A program made the position numbers and the translations under genes. From Candidatus Paraburkholderia kirkii (lineage in GTDB: Bacteria > Pseudomonadota > Gammaproteobacteria > Burkholderiales > Burkholderiaceae): 50,952 nucleotides of DNA. The notes under the pieces were generated by a model that saw only the letters and a list, made by a program, of their open reading frames with translations, had not been told where the DNA came from and made no database searches. Positions 19,521-30,638 of this stretch are shown here, one piece after another; the stretch's first letter is position 1; each line of letters opens with the position of its first letter. The stretch covers positions 1 through 50,952 of the forward strand of contig LFKV01000014.1 in assembly GCA_001189345.1 (NCBI GenBank), in the 5' to 3' direction.

Positions 19521-21162
19521 TCAGTGCTTGACGATGTAGAGATCCTTGCTAACGTAATGATCCATCGGATTCTTCAGCGAATATCCCCCCGACGTAGCGC
19601 TTGACCAGACGCGGCAGGCCGTATTGCAGCAGCGGCAGCATCGGGTAGTCGTCCATCACGAGCTGCGTGGCCTGGGTCTGCAATTGCGCGCGCTTCGCCG
19701 GATCCGTGGTCTCGCCGGCTTGCTTGACGAGCGCGTCGGCCTTCGGGTTGCAGTTGAAGTTGTCATTCTGCGCCGACTTGCACTGCACAAGGGTGAGGAA
19801 GGTGGTCGCGTCGTTGTAGTCGGCCACCCAGCCGTTGCGCGCGATCTGGTAGTCGCCGTCATGGCGCTTCTTGAGCAGCACCTTGAACTCCATCGACTCG
19901 ATGTCCATGGTCAGGCCCAGCTTCGACTTCCATTCCGATGCAACGAAGATCGCCATCTTCTTGTTGTAGTCGCTCGTATTCATCGCGAAACGCAGCTTCG
20001 TGCTGGGCTTCACGCCCGCCTGCTCCAGCAGCTTCTTCGCCTCCTCGACGCGCCTGGCCATCGGCCACGCCGACCATTCGTAGTTCGACACGTCCGCCCC
20101 GCTCACGCCCTTCGGCAGCAGGCCGTACAGCGGCGTCTGGCCGTCCGCGGTCACGCGCTGGGCGAGCAGGTCGCGATCGATCACCAGCGACAGCGCCTTG
20201 CGCACGCGCACATCCTTCAGCAGCGGATCGCGATTGTTGAAGCTGTAATAGCGCGTGCCGAGGATCAGCGAATTGCGGATGTCGTCCGGGAACTGCTGGC
20301 GGTATTTCGCGTACGTGCCTGTCGGCAACTGGTAAGTCATGTCGTTGTCGCCGGACTGGAACATCTTGACGTCGGTGTTCTCATCCTCGATCGGCAGATA
20401 CGTGACCTGCGTCAGCTGGACTTTTTCCTTGCCCCAGTAATTCGGATTCTTCGTCAGCACGAGCTTGCTGTTGACCTGCCAGTCCTTCAGCTGGAACGCG
20501 CCGTTGGTAACGATATTGCCGGGCTTGGTCCAGTCCTTGCCGAATTTCTCGATGGTCGCGCGATGCACCGGCCCGAAGTTCAGATTCGACATCAGTTCCG
20601 GCAGGAACGGCACGGGACCGTCGGTACTGACTTCGATCGTGTTCGCGTCGACGGCGCGCACGCCGAGCGCGCTCGCCGGCTTCTTGCCCGCGACGATATC
20701 CGCGCCGTTCAGGATGAACGGGCCGAACACGCTCACATAGGACGACGCGGTCTTCGGGTCGAGAAAGCGCTGGCAGCCGTAGACGACATCGTTTGCGCCG
20801 ACGGGATCGCCATTGGACCAGCGGGCGTTCTTGCGCAGATGGAAAATCCACGTCGTCGCATCCTTCTGCTCCCATTTTTCCGCGACGCCCGGCACGACGG
20901 CGCCGTCGCCGTTGGTGGCGGTCAGGCTTTCGAGCAGATCGCGCGCCAGGTTGGCCGCGCCCACGGTTTCCACCAGCGCCGGATCGAGCGTCTCGACCTC
21001 CGAGCCGTTGTTGCGCACCAGTTCCTGCTTCGCGGCGAGCGTGACGCCGGGCGGCACCACGGCCGCCGACGCGCTCAGCGCGGTCGCGCCGAACACGAGC
21101 GCCGCAGCGGCGGCGCGGGCCGTACGGTGGATGGATGCATGGGAAACGGCAAAAAACGTCAT
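19521..21162 (-). pseudogene. Oligopeptide-binding protein (OppA/MppA type), C-terminal frameshift
   Basis: The signal peptide ends near SASA, followed by a family 5 binding domain: NNGSEVETLDPALVETVGAA, TTWIFHLRKNARWSNGDPV and TNGAFQLKDWQVNSKLVLTK. It is complete except for the last residues. A run of six C (19585-19590, plus strand) carries one extra base, so the native tail GYSLKNPMDHYVSKDLYIVK is replaced by about 13 unrelated residues. This mild lesion may leave a partly working protein, though unstable tails often mark it for degradation. Confidence 0.88.
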
Positions 21163-21230
21163 GGGGGATCCTCTTTCTTCGTCTCGTTTATTCGTGTATC
21201 GCTTTGCGCGGATTTCGCAGTCCTGGACAT

Positions 21231-21267
21231 GCCGCCTTGTTTATCCGAACCAGATAAACAAGGCGGC
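21231..21267. promoter_or_regulatory. 15-bp perfect inverted repeat between the oppA-like gene and lysR
   Basis: GCCGCCTTGTTTATC, seven bases, then the exact inverse GATAAACAAGGCGGC, in the divergent region between the peptide-binding gene (start 21162) and the LysR gene (start 21592). The centre fits the T-N11-A form of LysR boxes. No T-run follows on either side, so termination is less likely. The rest of the 430-bp gap shows nothing further. Confidence 0.55.
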
Positions 21268-21591
21268 TCTGAACTTGGCAAAACTAACGAAAACCTTTCC
21301 AGCGCTTGCCGGAGCGAAGCGTCGAAGCCGCGCCGGCATTCGCGCGGCACGATTTTTCTTACGCCGACGCTTTCATTCTTGCTTCAGGCTGGCGGCGAGT
21401 ATTTCGCATCAATAAGACGGATGCCACTCACATGTGCTTACAATCACTAAATTTTTCGAATACTCGTTCACTTCGCTGGATAAACCTCCACGCGGCCCTC
21501 GGTCGGCGGCAAGGTTCGAGGCAGCAAGTCTTGTTTCCTATAAGATCTTGCGTCGCCGTATAACAGCCGCCTCACAGCCGTCCGCCGCAAG

Positions 21592-22493
21592 ATGATCCGT
21601 TTCCGCCAGATCGAGTCTTTCCGCAGCCTCATCATGACCGGCACCAGTGTCGGTGCCGCCCGCAAGCTGCACGTCACCCAGCCCGCGATCAGCCGCCTGA
21701 TCGCGGACCTGGAAGCCGATTGGGCTTCAGCCTCTTTTCGCGCATCGGCGGTCGCCTGAATCCGACCACCGCGGGCCTGCGCTTCTACAAGTCGGTCGAG
21801 GAGAATTTCCTCGGACTCAAGCGCCTGAAGCAGGTCGCGGACATGATCCGCGAGGAAGCCTCCGATGGCCTGACCGTCGCGTGCATGCCCGTGTTCGCCA
21901 CGACCCTCCTGCCGCCCGTGCTGGCCGACTTCGTCGAGCGTCATCCCGGCGTGCCGATCACGGTCGATTCGGTGAAGGTGCCCGAAGTGCTCGTGAACCT
22001 GCAGAACCACAAGGCCGACGTCGCGCTGAGCCTCGCGTTTCCGGCGGTGGCGGGCATCGAGGTGGAGACCCTGCTCAAGGTGCGCGCGTCGTGCGCGATG
22101 CCCGCCACGCACAGGCTCGCGAAAAAGAAGACCGTGCGCCCGGCCGACCTGCGCGGCGAGAATCTGATCGGCTGGCCGCCGAACTCGCGTCAGCCGTACG
22201 AGGCCGAGCAGTCGCTCATTTCGGCGACCGAAGACCGGCCGCGCTACACCGTCTTCACCGACACGGCGCATACCCGCTACGCGATGGTCGCGGGCGGGCT
22301 CGGCGTGTCGATCGTCGAGCCTTTCGCGGCGAAGGTCTGGCGCGCGCACGGCGTCGTGGTGCGGCCGTTCGAAGCCGACATCGAGTACGAATACGCGATG
22401 TCCTATCGGAGCAGCGGCATCCGCTCGGATCTGGTCGCATCGTTCCGCGCTTCGGTGAAGCGCGTGCTCGAGCGATATTCGTTCGACGATTGA
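21592..22493 (+). pseudogene. LysR-family regulator, one frameshift
   Basis: Starts MIRFRQIESFRSLIMTGTSV with helix-turn-helix AARKLHVTQPAISRLIADLE. One base (C of a CTG Leu codon) is missing near 21720, so the frame changes before GFSLFSRIGGRLNPTTAGL. The whole ligand domain is open to ERYSFDD at 22493. It is divergent from the peptide transporter, which it probably regulated. A start inside the gene would give a protein without the DNA-binding domain. Confidence 0.88.
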
Positions 22494-22533
22494 AAGCGGT
22501 CCGCTCGGGCAAGGACGCGCGCGTTCGCCCGGA

Positions 22534-23001
22534 TCAGCCGCCGAACAGCTTCCTCGCGCGCTCGCGCATGTCCTCGGCCGACGCATCCTCGATGCGCGAG
22601 GCGATCCACCAGACGTGCCCGAACGGGTCGCGCAGCTTGCCGCCGCGGTCGCCGTAGAACTGGTCCTCCACCGGGCGCAGGATGGTCGCGCCTTCGTCGG
22701 CGGCGCGCTGCGCGACCGCGTCGACGTCGGTCACGTAGAGATGCAGCATGACCGGCGTGCCGCCGACCGAGAGCGGGCCCATGACGCCATAGTCGGGAAA
22801 TTCGTCGCACAGGTAGACGACGTTGCCGCCGATCGACAACTCCGCGTGACCGATTCGCCCGTCCGGCTGCTCGATCCGAAAGGTCTCGGCGGCGCCGAAC
22901 ACCTTGGTATAGAAGTCGATGGCGCTGGCGCAGCCCGCCACCGCCATGTACGGGATCACGCCGCGACGGTCTTGCGGAACCGGATCGACTCGTGAAGCCA
23001 T
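22534..23001 (-). CDS. VOC-family (glyoxalase/PhnB-like) protein
   Basis: Intact, 155 residues. The start MASRVDPVPQ has GGAGG 6 bp upstream, better than upstream Mets. GVIPYMAVAGCASAIDFYTK, GHAELSIGGNVVYLCDEFPD and KLRDPFGHVWWIASR are typical of the PhnB/YdhR-like VOC group that folds as a metal-binding beta-alpha-beta dimer. Substrate unknown. Confidence 0.88.
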   Translation of the reverse strand: MASRVDPVPQDRRGVIPYMAVAGCASAIDFYTKVFGAAETFRIEQPDGRIGHAELSIGGNVVYLCDEFPDYGVMGPLSVGGTPVMLHLYVTDVDAVAQRAADEGATILRPVEDQFYGDRGGKLRDPFGHVWWIASRIEDASAEDMRERARKLFGG

Positions 23002-23198
23002 GTCTGCCTCCATGCGTTGTCGCGGACACCCTGCCCGCGCCTTCTTCGACATGCGCGCGCCGACGATGGTGCCCGCTTTCGACGGCGCCGCGCCGGACGC
23101 GCTTTTGCGCTTCGCTCATACTCTCGTATGTTGCAGCCGCTTCAAAGACTTTCCTGAACGGTCCGCGCGCCGCGGGCCACCTTCCATACGGAGCACTC

Positions 23199-23960
23199 AT
23201 GCACGATCTGAAAGGCAAATCGATCCTCATCACCGGCGCGAGCACCGGCATCGGCGCCGCGGCCGCGCGCGCGTTCGCGCAATACGGCGCGAACGTCGCG
23301 GTGCACTACAACAGCTCGAAGGACAAAGCCGAGGAAGTCGCGAAAGACGTGCGCGCGCTCGGCGTCACGGCCATCACCGTCGGCGCGGACGTGCGCGATT
23401 CGAAAGCGATCGACGCCGCTGTGGCGCAGACGGTCGATGCCTTCGGCAAGATCGACGTGCTCGTCAACAACGCCGGCAGCCTCGTGAAGCGCGAGCCGAT
23501 CGCCTCCGTCACCGACGCGCTCTTCGACGAGATCATGCACATCAACGCCCGCTCGGTGGTCGCGTTCACCCGCGCGGCGCTGCCGTCGCTGCGCTCGTGC
23601 GGCGGCGGCTCGATCATCAACGTGTCCTCGGTCGCGGCGCGCAATGGCGGCGGCCCGGGCGCGCTGCTCTACGTGGCCTCCAAGGGCTTCGTCAGCACGA
23701 TCACCAAGGGCATGGTGAAGGAGCTGATGGCCGACCGCATCCGCGTGAACGCCGTCGCGCCGGGCGTGATCCAGACGCCGTTTCAGGAGCGCTTCACGTC
23801 GCCTGAGCAGCTGGAGTCGTTCCGCAAGTCGATTCCGATGGGCTTCATCGGCGAGCCCGACGATTGCAGCGGCGCGTTCCTCTATCTCGCCTCGGAAGCG
23901 ATGTCGCGCTACGTGACGGGACAGATCATCGACGTGAACGGCGGCCAGCTGATGCCGTGA
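23199..23960 (+). CDS. Short-chain dehydrogenase/reductase (FabG-like)
   Basis: Intact, 253 residues. NAD(P)-binding TGASTGIGAAAA near residue 12, NNAG motif in VLVNNAGSLV, and the catalytic Ser (INVSSVAA) with Tyr and Lys (LLYVASKGF). It ends GQIIDVNGGQLMP as in oxidoreductases of this class. It stands alone between the VOC gene and ggt, so its substrate cannot be inferred. Confidence 0.9.
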   Translation: MHDLKGKSILITGASTGIGAAAARAFAQYGANVAVHYNSSKDKAEEVAKDVRALGVTAITVGADVRDSKAIDAAVAQTVDAFGKIDVLVNNAGSLVKREPIASVTDALFDEIMHINARSVVAFTRAALPSLRSCGGGSIINVSSVAARNGGGPGALLYVASKGFVSTITKGMVKELMADRIRVNAVAPGVIQTPFQERFTSPEQLESFRKSIPMGFIGEPDDCSGAFLYLASEAMSRYVTGQIIDVNGGQLMP

Positions 23961-24046
23961 TCGTTGCACTGCGTCATTCGGCGGCGCGGCTCTCGTGGTA
24001 TAAGCGCTGGGTCTTTCTTCGCACGCAACAAAGGAGAACGCAGGAG

Positions 24047-25776
24047 ATGCTCTTGAACAAGGAACCGCGCTTACGATCCCTCGCGCTGGGCGCCATCGTG
24101 GCGTCCGCGCTCACGACGGCGGGATTCGTCGAAACCACGCCGGCGCATGCCAAGACCGCCGCCCAGCAGCAGGTCCTGACCGCGTCGGCCGTCGCGGTCG
24201 CGGACAAGTACGCCGCCGACACTGCCGAGCAGATCTTCAAGCAAGGCGGCAATGTGGTCGATGCGGCCGTCGCGATCGCCTTCACGCTCGCCGTCACGTA
24301 TCCGGAAGCGGGCAACATCGGCGGGAGCGGGTTCATGACGCTCTACGTCGATCACCGTCCCTACTTCCTCGACTATCGCGAGCGCGCGCCGCTCGCCGCC
24401 ACGCGCAACATGTATCTCGACGAAAAAGGCGGGGTCATCAAGGGCATGAGCCTTTACGGGCATCGCGCGGTGGGCGTGCCGGGCACCGTCGACGGCATGT
24501 GGGAGGCGCAGAAGCGCTTCGGCAAGCTGAAGTGGAAGCAGGTGCTCGCACCCGCCATCAAGTACGCACAGGACGGCTTCGTCGTCGACGACCAGCTCGT
24601 CGCGCGGCGCGACGAGCCTCGAAGGATTTCGCCGGCAAGACCAACTTCGATCTCTACTTCGGCGGCATGAAGGCGGGCCAGGTCTTCAAGCAGCCGGATC
24701 TCGCGAAGACGCTGCAGCTCATTTCCGACAAGGGCGCGAAGGGCTTCTACGAAGGCGAGACGGCGGACCTGATCGCCAAGTCGATGGAAGGCCACGGCCT
24801 CATCACGAAGCGCGATCTGAAGGACTACAAGGCGGTCTGGCGGCAACCGATCACCGCGAGCTGGAACGGCTATCGCGTGATCACCGCGCCGCCGCCGAGC
24901 TCGGGCGGCGTCGGCCTCGTGCAGTTGCTGAAGATGAAGGCGGACCTGAAGGACAAGTTCCAGGACGTGCCGCTCGATTCCGCGCAGTACATCCATCTCG
25001 TGGCCGAAATCGAGAAGCGCGTGTTCGCCGACCGCGCGCAGTATCTCGGCAATCCGGACTTCTACAAGGTGCCGGTCGCCCAGCTCATCAACGACGACTA
25101 CATCCTGAAGCGCGCGCAGGAGGTCAATCCCGACAAGCCGTCGGACACGAAGAGCGTGCAGCCGGGTCTCGGCACGTCGATGCCCGAGAAGGCGGAGACG
25201 ACGCACTTCTCCGTCGTCGACAAGTGGGACAACGCGGTGTCGAACACGTACACGATCAACGGCTACTTCGGCTCGGGCGTGATCGCGGAAGGCACGGGCA
25301 TTGTGCTCAACGACGAGATGGACGACTTCGCGTCGAAGCCGGGCGTGCCGAACATGTTCGGCGTCGTGGGCAGCGACGCGAACTCGATCGCGCCGAAGAA
25401 GCGCCCGCTGTCCTCGATGACGCCGACCGTCCTCACGAAGGACGACAAGGTCGCGATGGTGATCGGCACGCCGGGCGGATCGCGCATCTTCACGTCGATC
25501 TTCCAAGTCATCTCGAACGTGTACGACTTCAACATGCCGCTGCCCGAAGCCGTGGGCGCGACACGCTTCCATCACCAGCTGCTGCCGCCGGACACGATCT
25601 ATCAGGAGCCGTATCACCAGCTCGATCCCGAGGTGATCAAGCAGCTCGAGGCGAAGGGCTACAAGTTCACGATGCAGGGCTTCAACGGCGACATCCAGGC
25701 GATCCGCATCAACGGCGACACGTCCGAGCCGATGTCCGATCCGCGCGGACGTGGCGTCTCGCGCGTGATCCAGTAA
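24047..25776 (+). pseudogene. ggt: Gamma-glutamyltranspeptidase, one frameshift
   Basis: The start MLLNKEPRLRSLALGAIVAS has AGGAG upstream; the signal peptide ends near AHA. The large-subunit part VVDAAVAIAFTLAVTYPEAG and FLDYRERAP is normal. One G is missing near 24617 (DEPRRISP instead of DEASKDFAG), so all the rest is out of frame. The rest holds the autocleavage Thr in EKAETTHFSVVDKWDNAVSN and the ADRAQYLGNPDF segment, and is fully open to 25776. This periplasmic enzyme cleaves glutathione and gamma-glutamyl amides. Confidence 0.92.
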
Positions 25777-25815
25777 CGCGCGGCACCACGCGCAACGCGT
25801 AAAATGGCGGCCTGT

Positions 25816-25850
25816 GCCGGACTAGGCGTTTGCCCTAGTCCGGCCCTTTT
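25816..25850 (+). terminator. Rho-independent terminator after ggt
   Basis: An 11-bp perfect stem, GCCGGACTAGG and its inverse, with a 7-base loop (25816-25844), followed by CCTTTT. It lies 40 bp after the ggt stop. The rest of the gap to azgA (25850-26118) shows no further structure that I can name. Confidence 0.8.
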
Positions 25851-26118
25851 CCGGTCTTGCGAGAACCCCGTCTCATGCGGGATTCGCGGCATATAAGCCC
25901 CTCGGCATGACCGGCATGTTTTTCATGGGATTGGACCCCGCGTTCTGTTCCCCTAGTCTCTGTCCTGACCGAGTGCAGCCGCAAGCGCCCGTCACCCGGC
26001 TTCATCCAGAACTACATCGAGATACGAGACGACCCTGACGACGGACCCGCGGTGCCCTCGCCTGCTGATGCGCGGCGCACGATATTTCCGTTTCAGCGTG
26101 CTGATATGGGAGCAGCTC

Positions 26119-27520
26119 ATGTTGGAATCCCCGCCCAGCAGCTTGGCGACACCGACATCACCCCCAAGGAACGGGAAGAAAGCGTTCAGACCGCCAGCGG
26201 CGGCTTTCTCGATCGCTACTTCGGCATTTCAAGAACCGGCAGCACCGAGAAGCGCGAAGTCGTCGCGGGCATCACGACGTTTCTCGCGATGGTCTATTCC
26301 GTCTTCGTCGTGCCGGGCATGCTCGGCAAGGCGGGCTTCGACACCAGCGCCGTATTCGTCGCCGTGTGCCTCACGACCGCGTTCGGCTCGCTTCTGATGG
26401 GCATCTGGGTGCGCCTGCCGATTGCGATCGGCTGCGTGATCTCGCTCACCGCGTTCACCGCCTTCGGCCTCGTGCTCGACAAGGGGCTCACGCCCGCCAT
26501 CGCGCTCGGTGCGGTGTTCCTGATGGGCATCGTGTTCACGGCGATCTCCGTCACCGGCGTGCGCTCCTGGATCCTGCGCAATCTGCCGACGGGCGTCGCG
26601 CACGGCACGGGCATCGGCATCGGCCTGTTTCTGCTTCTGATCGCGTCGAACGACGTCGGCCTCATCATCAAGAATCCCGCGCCCGGCATGCCGGTGTCGC
26701 TCGGACATATCGCGGCGTTTCCGGTGCTGATGTTGGTGGCGGGCCTCGCCGCGATCTTCGGCCTCGAGCGCCGTCGCGTACCGGGCGGCATCCTGCTCAT
26801 CGTGATCGGCCTGTCGGCGATCGGCCTCGCCTTCGATCCGTCGGTGCGCTTTCACGGCGTGTTCGCGTGGCCTGCGCTGTCGGCGCCGGGCCATGCGTCG
26901 CTGATCGGCACGATGGACATCAAGGGCGCGCTTTCGATGGCCGTGCTGCCGAGCGTGCTGGCGCTCGTCATGACCGCCGTGTTTGACGCGACCGGCACGA
27001 TCCGCGCCGTCGCCCGGCCAGGCGGGCCAGATCGACAGGAACGGCCGCATCGTCAACGGCGGCCGCGTGCTGACCGCCGACTCGCTGAGCTCGATCTTCT
27101 CGGCCTGCTTCGGCGGCGCGCTGGCCGCGGCGTATATCGAATCGTCGGTGGGCGTGACGACGGGCGCGAAGACGGGCCTCGCGGCCAGCGTGGTCGGCGT
27201 TCCTCGTAGTGATGTTCCTCTCGCCGCTCGCCGCGCTCGTGCCTTCCTACGCGACGGCGCCCGCGCTAATGTACGTCGGCCTGCTAATGCTCGGCAACGT
27301 CAGCAAGCTGCATTTCGAGGATACCGTCGATACGATGTCCGGTCTCGTGTGCGCGGTGTACATCGTGCTCTCGGCGAACATCGTGACGGGCATCATGCTC
27401 GGCTTCTGCACGCTCGTGATCGGCCGCCTCGTCGCGGGCGAATGGCGCAAGCTGAATGTCGGCACGGTAGCGATCGCGCTGGTGCTCGCCGTGTTCTACC
27501 TCGGCGGCTGGGCGATCTGA
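26119..27520 (+). pseudogene. NCS2/AzgA-type purine (hypoxanthine/adenine) permease, three frameshifts
   Basis: The start [20 protein letters not shown] has GGGAG upstream. One base is missing near 26183, before [20 protein letters not shown]. The membrane part runs to [11 protein letters not shown], where one extra C (about 27010) shifts frame before [21 protein letters not shown] last shift near 27202 precedes [20 protein letters not shown] and the C-terminal helices. All family segments are present, so this is recent decay of a proton-linked purine importer. Confidence 0.88.
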
Positions 27521-27597
27521 TCTTCGGCCGGATCGCTCGAAGCGAAACGGCGCGCTCCTTCGAGGACCCGCGCCGTCTTGCGTTCCGCGGGACCTCT

Positions 27598-28047
27598 CTA
27601 CGGCTTCGTCGTCATCGCCGGCTGCCCCGTCTCCAGCAGCGACTTGAGATTCGACAGGATCTTCGGCCAGCCGCCTGACACGGCCTCGATGCACTTCTTG
27701 CCGTCGCTCACGTGTGTGACCGTGAGCTTGACGGCTTCGTCGAGCGCTTCGATCTCGTACGTGCAGCGCGACCAGCCTTCGTCCTTCAGGTCCTCGCGAA
27801 ACTCGTTGCGCCATTTCAGCACGAGGCGCTTGCCCGGCTCCGCCTCCAGCACTTCGCCCGCGTCCGCGACGCGGCCATCGGAAAACAGCATTTTCCACGC
27901 CGAGCCGGCCTTCCAGTCCGACTCCTGATGCATCCCGAACCAGATCTGCCTGACGAATTCCGGCTTCGTCAGCGCGGCCCACAGCTTCTCGGGCGTCGTG
28001 CGGATATACGTGACGTAGACAAAAGTGTTGCCGGTCGGGCTAGTCAT
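27598..28047 (-). CDS. AHSA1/SRPBCC-domain protein
   Basis: Intact, 149 residues, start MTSPTGNTFVYVTYIRTTPE. START-like fold signals: KLWAALTKPEFVRQIWFG, LVLKWRNEF and LTVTHVSDGKKCIEAVSGGW. It overlaps the upstream ArsR gene by 8 bp, the usual ArsR-SRPBCC operon layout. Function unknown; perhaps binds a hydrophobic ligand. Confidence 0.9.
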   Translation of the reverse strand: MTSPTGNTFVYVTYIRTTPEKLWAALTKPEFVRQIWFGMHQESDWKAGSAWKMLFSDGRVADAGEVLEAEPGKRLVLKWRNEFREDLKDEGWSRCTYEIEALDEAVKLTVTHVSDGKKCIEAVSGGWPKILSNLKSLLETGQPAMTTKP

Positions 28048-28371
28048 GATCGTCTCCTTCAAGCGTGCGTTTCAGGTCGGCCAGCGCGTCCAGGTGCGGA
28101 CGCTCGAACTTGCTGATCCAGCGCTGCGCGATCTCGTGGATCGGCATCGGATTGAGGAAATGGCGTTTCTCGCGGCCGTGGCGCTGGGTCGATACGAAAT
28201 TGGCGGCCTCGGTATGGCGAGATGCTTCGACACGGCCTGACGCGTCATGCGCAAGCCGTCGCACAGTTCGCCGAGCGTCTGGCCGTTTTCTGCGTGAAGC
28301 CGGTCGAGCAACTGCCTGCGGCTCGCGTCCGCGAGGGCGCGGAAAACCGAATCGTCATCCATGAGCGACAT
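28040..28371 (-). pseudogene. ArsR-family repressor, one frameshift
   Basis: Starts MSLMDDDSVFRALADASRRQ with helix-turn-helix LGELCDGLRMTRQAVSKHLA. A missing base near 28215 (family HLAILEAANLV) throws the rest, TEAANFVSTQRHGREKRHFL and PIHEIAQRWISKFERPHLDA, into another frame. The DNA-binding domain is cut just after its recognition helix, so repression of the AHSA1 gene is probably lost. Confidence 0.9.
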
Positions 28372-28372
28372 T

Positions 28373-28392
28373 ATGCAACCATTTGGTTGCAT
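28373..28392. promoter_or_regulatory. ArsR operator-like palindrome
   Basis: ATGCAACCA, TT, TGGTTGCAT: a perfect 9-bp inverted repeat one base upstream of the ArsR start codon. Its place in the leader and its size fit an autoregulatory ArsR operator, which may now be orphaned by the frameshift in the repressor. Confidence 0.7.
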
Positions 28393-28550
28393 GTTAAGTC
28401 GAGAAAGACCTAGACACCGGCTACACGACCGATGCAGCGTGCGTACCAGGAAGTGAAATGTTTAGTTTTATTAAACGATAGAAAATAGCGCCATCCGCCA
28501 GAGTCGGACAGTTTAAACTCCGGTCCGTCGGATCGTCCTTGGCTACATCA

Positions 28551-29207
28551 ATGTTTCATCATCCAATCGTGGATCTGCCCAACGTAACGGTTTGTGCAGC
28601 AGATTCGCTTCATCCCGAGCTGGCCGCGCGCGCTCGACATCTGCATGGATCAATGCAGATTCGCCGATGCTATCCTCTTTTCTCACAAGCCCGCTTCAAC
28701 CCGCGCACGAAATGTTTCGATTTCTCGGCTGACATCCAAAGCGGATTATTCGGCGTTCATATATGAGAGAGTTGATACGGCACGTTCAAACGCCGTGGTT
28801 GCTGATCGTTCAATGGGACGGTTACGTGGTGGACGCTTCGGCCTGGCGCGAAGCGTTCTTCCTGTATGACTACATCGGCGCGCCCTGGCCGTTTCACGGG
28901 GAAGGTTTTGACGTCGGCAACGGCGGATTCTCCCTGCGCTCGATGAAGCTCATGCAAGCGCTCGCCGATCCGCGCTTCGAGCTTCACTCCGGCGTCAATG
29001 AAGACGACCTGATTTGCCGCCTCTATCGACGCGAGCTGGAACTATTACGAGCTCAGAAAATTCGGCTGCGTGAGTACGATGTACCGGCGCTACCTCGAGC
29101 ACTGGACCCCGCAGCAGCTCGTGGAAAATCTGTACACGACCGGTGTGCCGGAACATGTCGTGAGGCAATGCGCCGAAATCTGCGCCCGCACGGTGGAAAC
29201 ACGATGA
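28551..29207 (+). pseudogene. DUF5672 protein (glycan-synthesis type), frameshifted
   Basis: Starts MFHHPIVDLPNVTVCAADSL. A shift near 28631 separates it from LDICMDQCRFADAILFSHKP, and another near 28762 precedes MRELIRHVQTPWLLIVQWDG, YDYIGAPWPFH and VGNGGFSLRSMKLMQALADP, the DUF5672 hallmarks. A third near 29040 precedes the tail MYRRYLEHWTPQQLVENLYT. The stop overlaps the next start as ATGA. The family is thought to be glycosyltransferase-like. Confidence 0.82.
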
Positions 29208-30627
29208 ATGACGACTTGCTGAACCACCTGCGCGACGCTCAGGATCGTCATGAACGCGAGCCGCACGACGTCCCGCTCATCCGGGAGATCTGCCGGATGC
29301 TCGTCGCGCTGCAACACGAGGATGCCGTGGTGCCATGGACCGAGCACGGACTCGCACTCGAGCCGCACGATCCGGAATTCGTCGGCTTGCGAACGGACGC
29401 GCTGAACCTGACCGGTCGCCACGCCGAAGCGGCCATGCTCCTGATGCAGGAGCGCTCGCTGCCATGGCTGCCCGCCATGTTCCAGATCAAGCTCGGCTAC
29501 AGCCTGATGATGGCAGGCGATCTGGAACGGGCCGCTGCGCTGCTCGACGAGGCAAGGCATATTGCTTCGGCATCGAATCCCGCTCTGCTCGTAAAGGCGT
29601 CTCATCTGCTGGGCGAAGCGCTGCTCAAGCGCGGCGACGGCCGAGGGTTCGGATTCTGGACGATGCGCAACGAGGATTCCGGCGCGGGCGGGAGCTATCG
29701 GGCCAGCGGCATTCCCGTGTGGTCCGGCGAGCCAGATCTGCCCGGCAAGCGTGTGCTGATCACGCATCAGTTGGGTTTCGGCGATCAGTTCCTGCTAGCC
29801 GCGTCGCTGGCGGATTTTCAGGCGGCCGGCGCCACGCTCATGCTTGCCTGCGATCAGCAGATCCACACGCTCATGGAGGCATCGCTGCCGGATGTCTCGG
29901 TGGCCTGGACGAAACGTGTCCGCTTGAAATGGGCGAACCGCTTCCCGAGGACATTTGCGCCGAAGTCGCCGCATTCGCGCCCGACTTTCAGGCAACGCTG
30001 CTCTTCGCGCCCGTCCTGGCCAACCGGGAGGGCGCGCCGACCTATCGGCTCCGTCCGTATCTGCGTCCGCCCGCCGGCAAGCAGAAGACCGCGATCGAAT
30101 GGTCACGGCAGCTCCGGGCGCAGCATCCGGGCAAGAAACTGGTCGGCCTGTTCTGGGACTGCGATCAGCGTCATTACCCGGAATTCGGCAGCGTCATGCG
30201 TTGCTGGGCCGCGCGTCGCAGCATCCCGCTGGAATTAATCGATCAGCTCGTCCTCGATCCAGCCGTGGCCAATCAGGTGCAATTCGTGAATCTGCACCAT
30301 CCGCTGCTCGAAGCGACCGTCGGCGTGCCGGCTGGCGATGTCGTCCGCTATTCGTCCAGGGTATTTCACTTCGACGACACCGCCGCGTGCATCGGTCAGC
30401 TCGACGCCGTCGTCTCGGTGGACTCGGGCGTAGCCAACCTCGCGGCGTTCATGGGCACGCCCCTCTGCGTCGCGGCGAATACGTCGGGCGACTGGCGCTG
30501 GGGCAGCGAAGGAAGGTCGATGTCCTGGATCGAAGGTGTCACCGTGCTGCAACAGGAAACAGAGGGAGATTGGGCCCCGGTCGTGCGCGACATCGCCGCG
30601 TGGCTGACGCACGCACCGCCGGGTTGA
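29204..30627 (+). pseudogene. TPR-containing glycosyltransferase-like protein, one frameshift
   Basis: Starts MNDDLLNHLRDAQDRHEREP. Tetratricopeptide-like helices follow (HGLALEPHDPEFVGLRTDAL, MMAGDLERAAALLDEARHIA), then VLITHQLGFGDQFLLAASLA, typical of TPR proteins with a glycosyltransferase 9-like C-terminal half. One G is lost near 29908. The rest (LDETCPLEMGEPLPEDICAE, then VVSVDSGVANLAAFMGTPLC) is open in the new frame to 30627. It forms a translationally coupled pair with the DUF5672 gene. Confidence 0.83.
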
Positions 30628-30638
30628 CTCGAAAAGAC

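Noticed and set aside
19624..21450. 608-codon plus-strand frame opposite the peptide-binding gene
   Set aside because: Antisense shadow typical of G/C-rich coding DNA; no domain, while the minus-strand frame is a clear family 5 binding protein.
25850..26118. Purine-type riboswitch before azgA
   Set aside because: I could not match the leader to purine, guanidine or xanthine riboswitch consensus features by eye.
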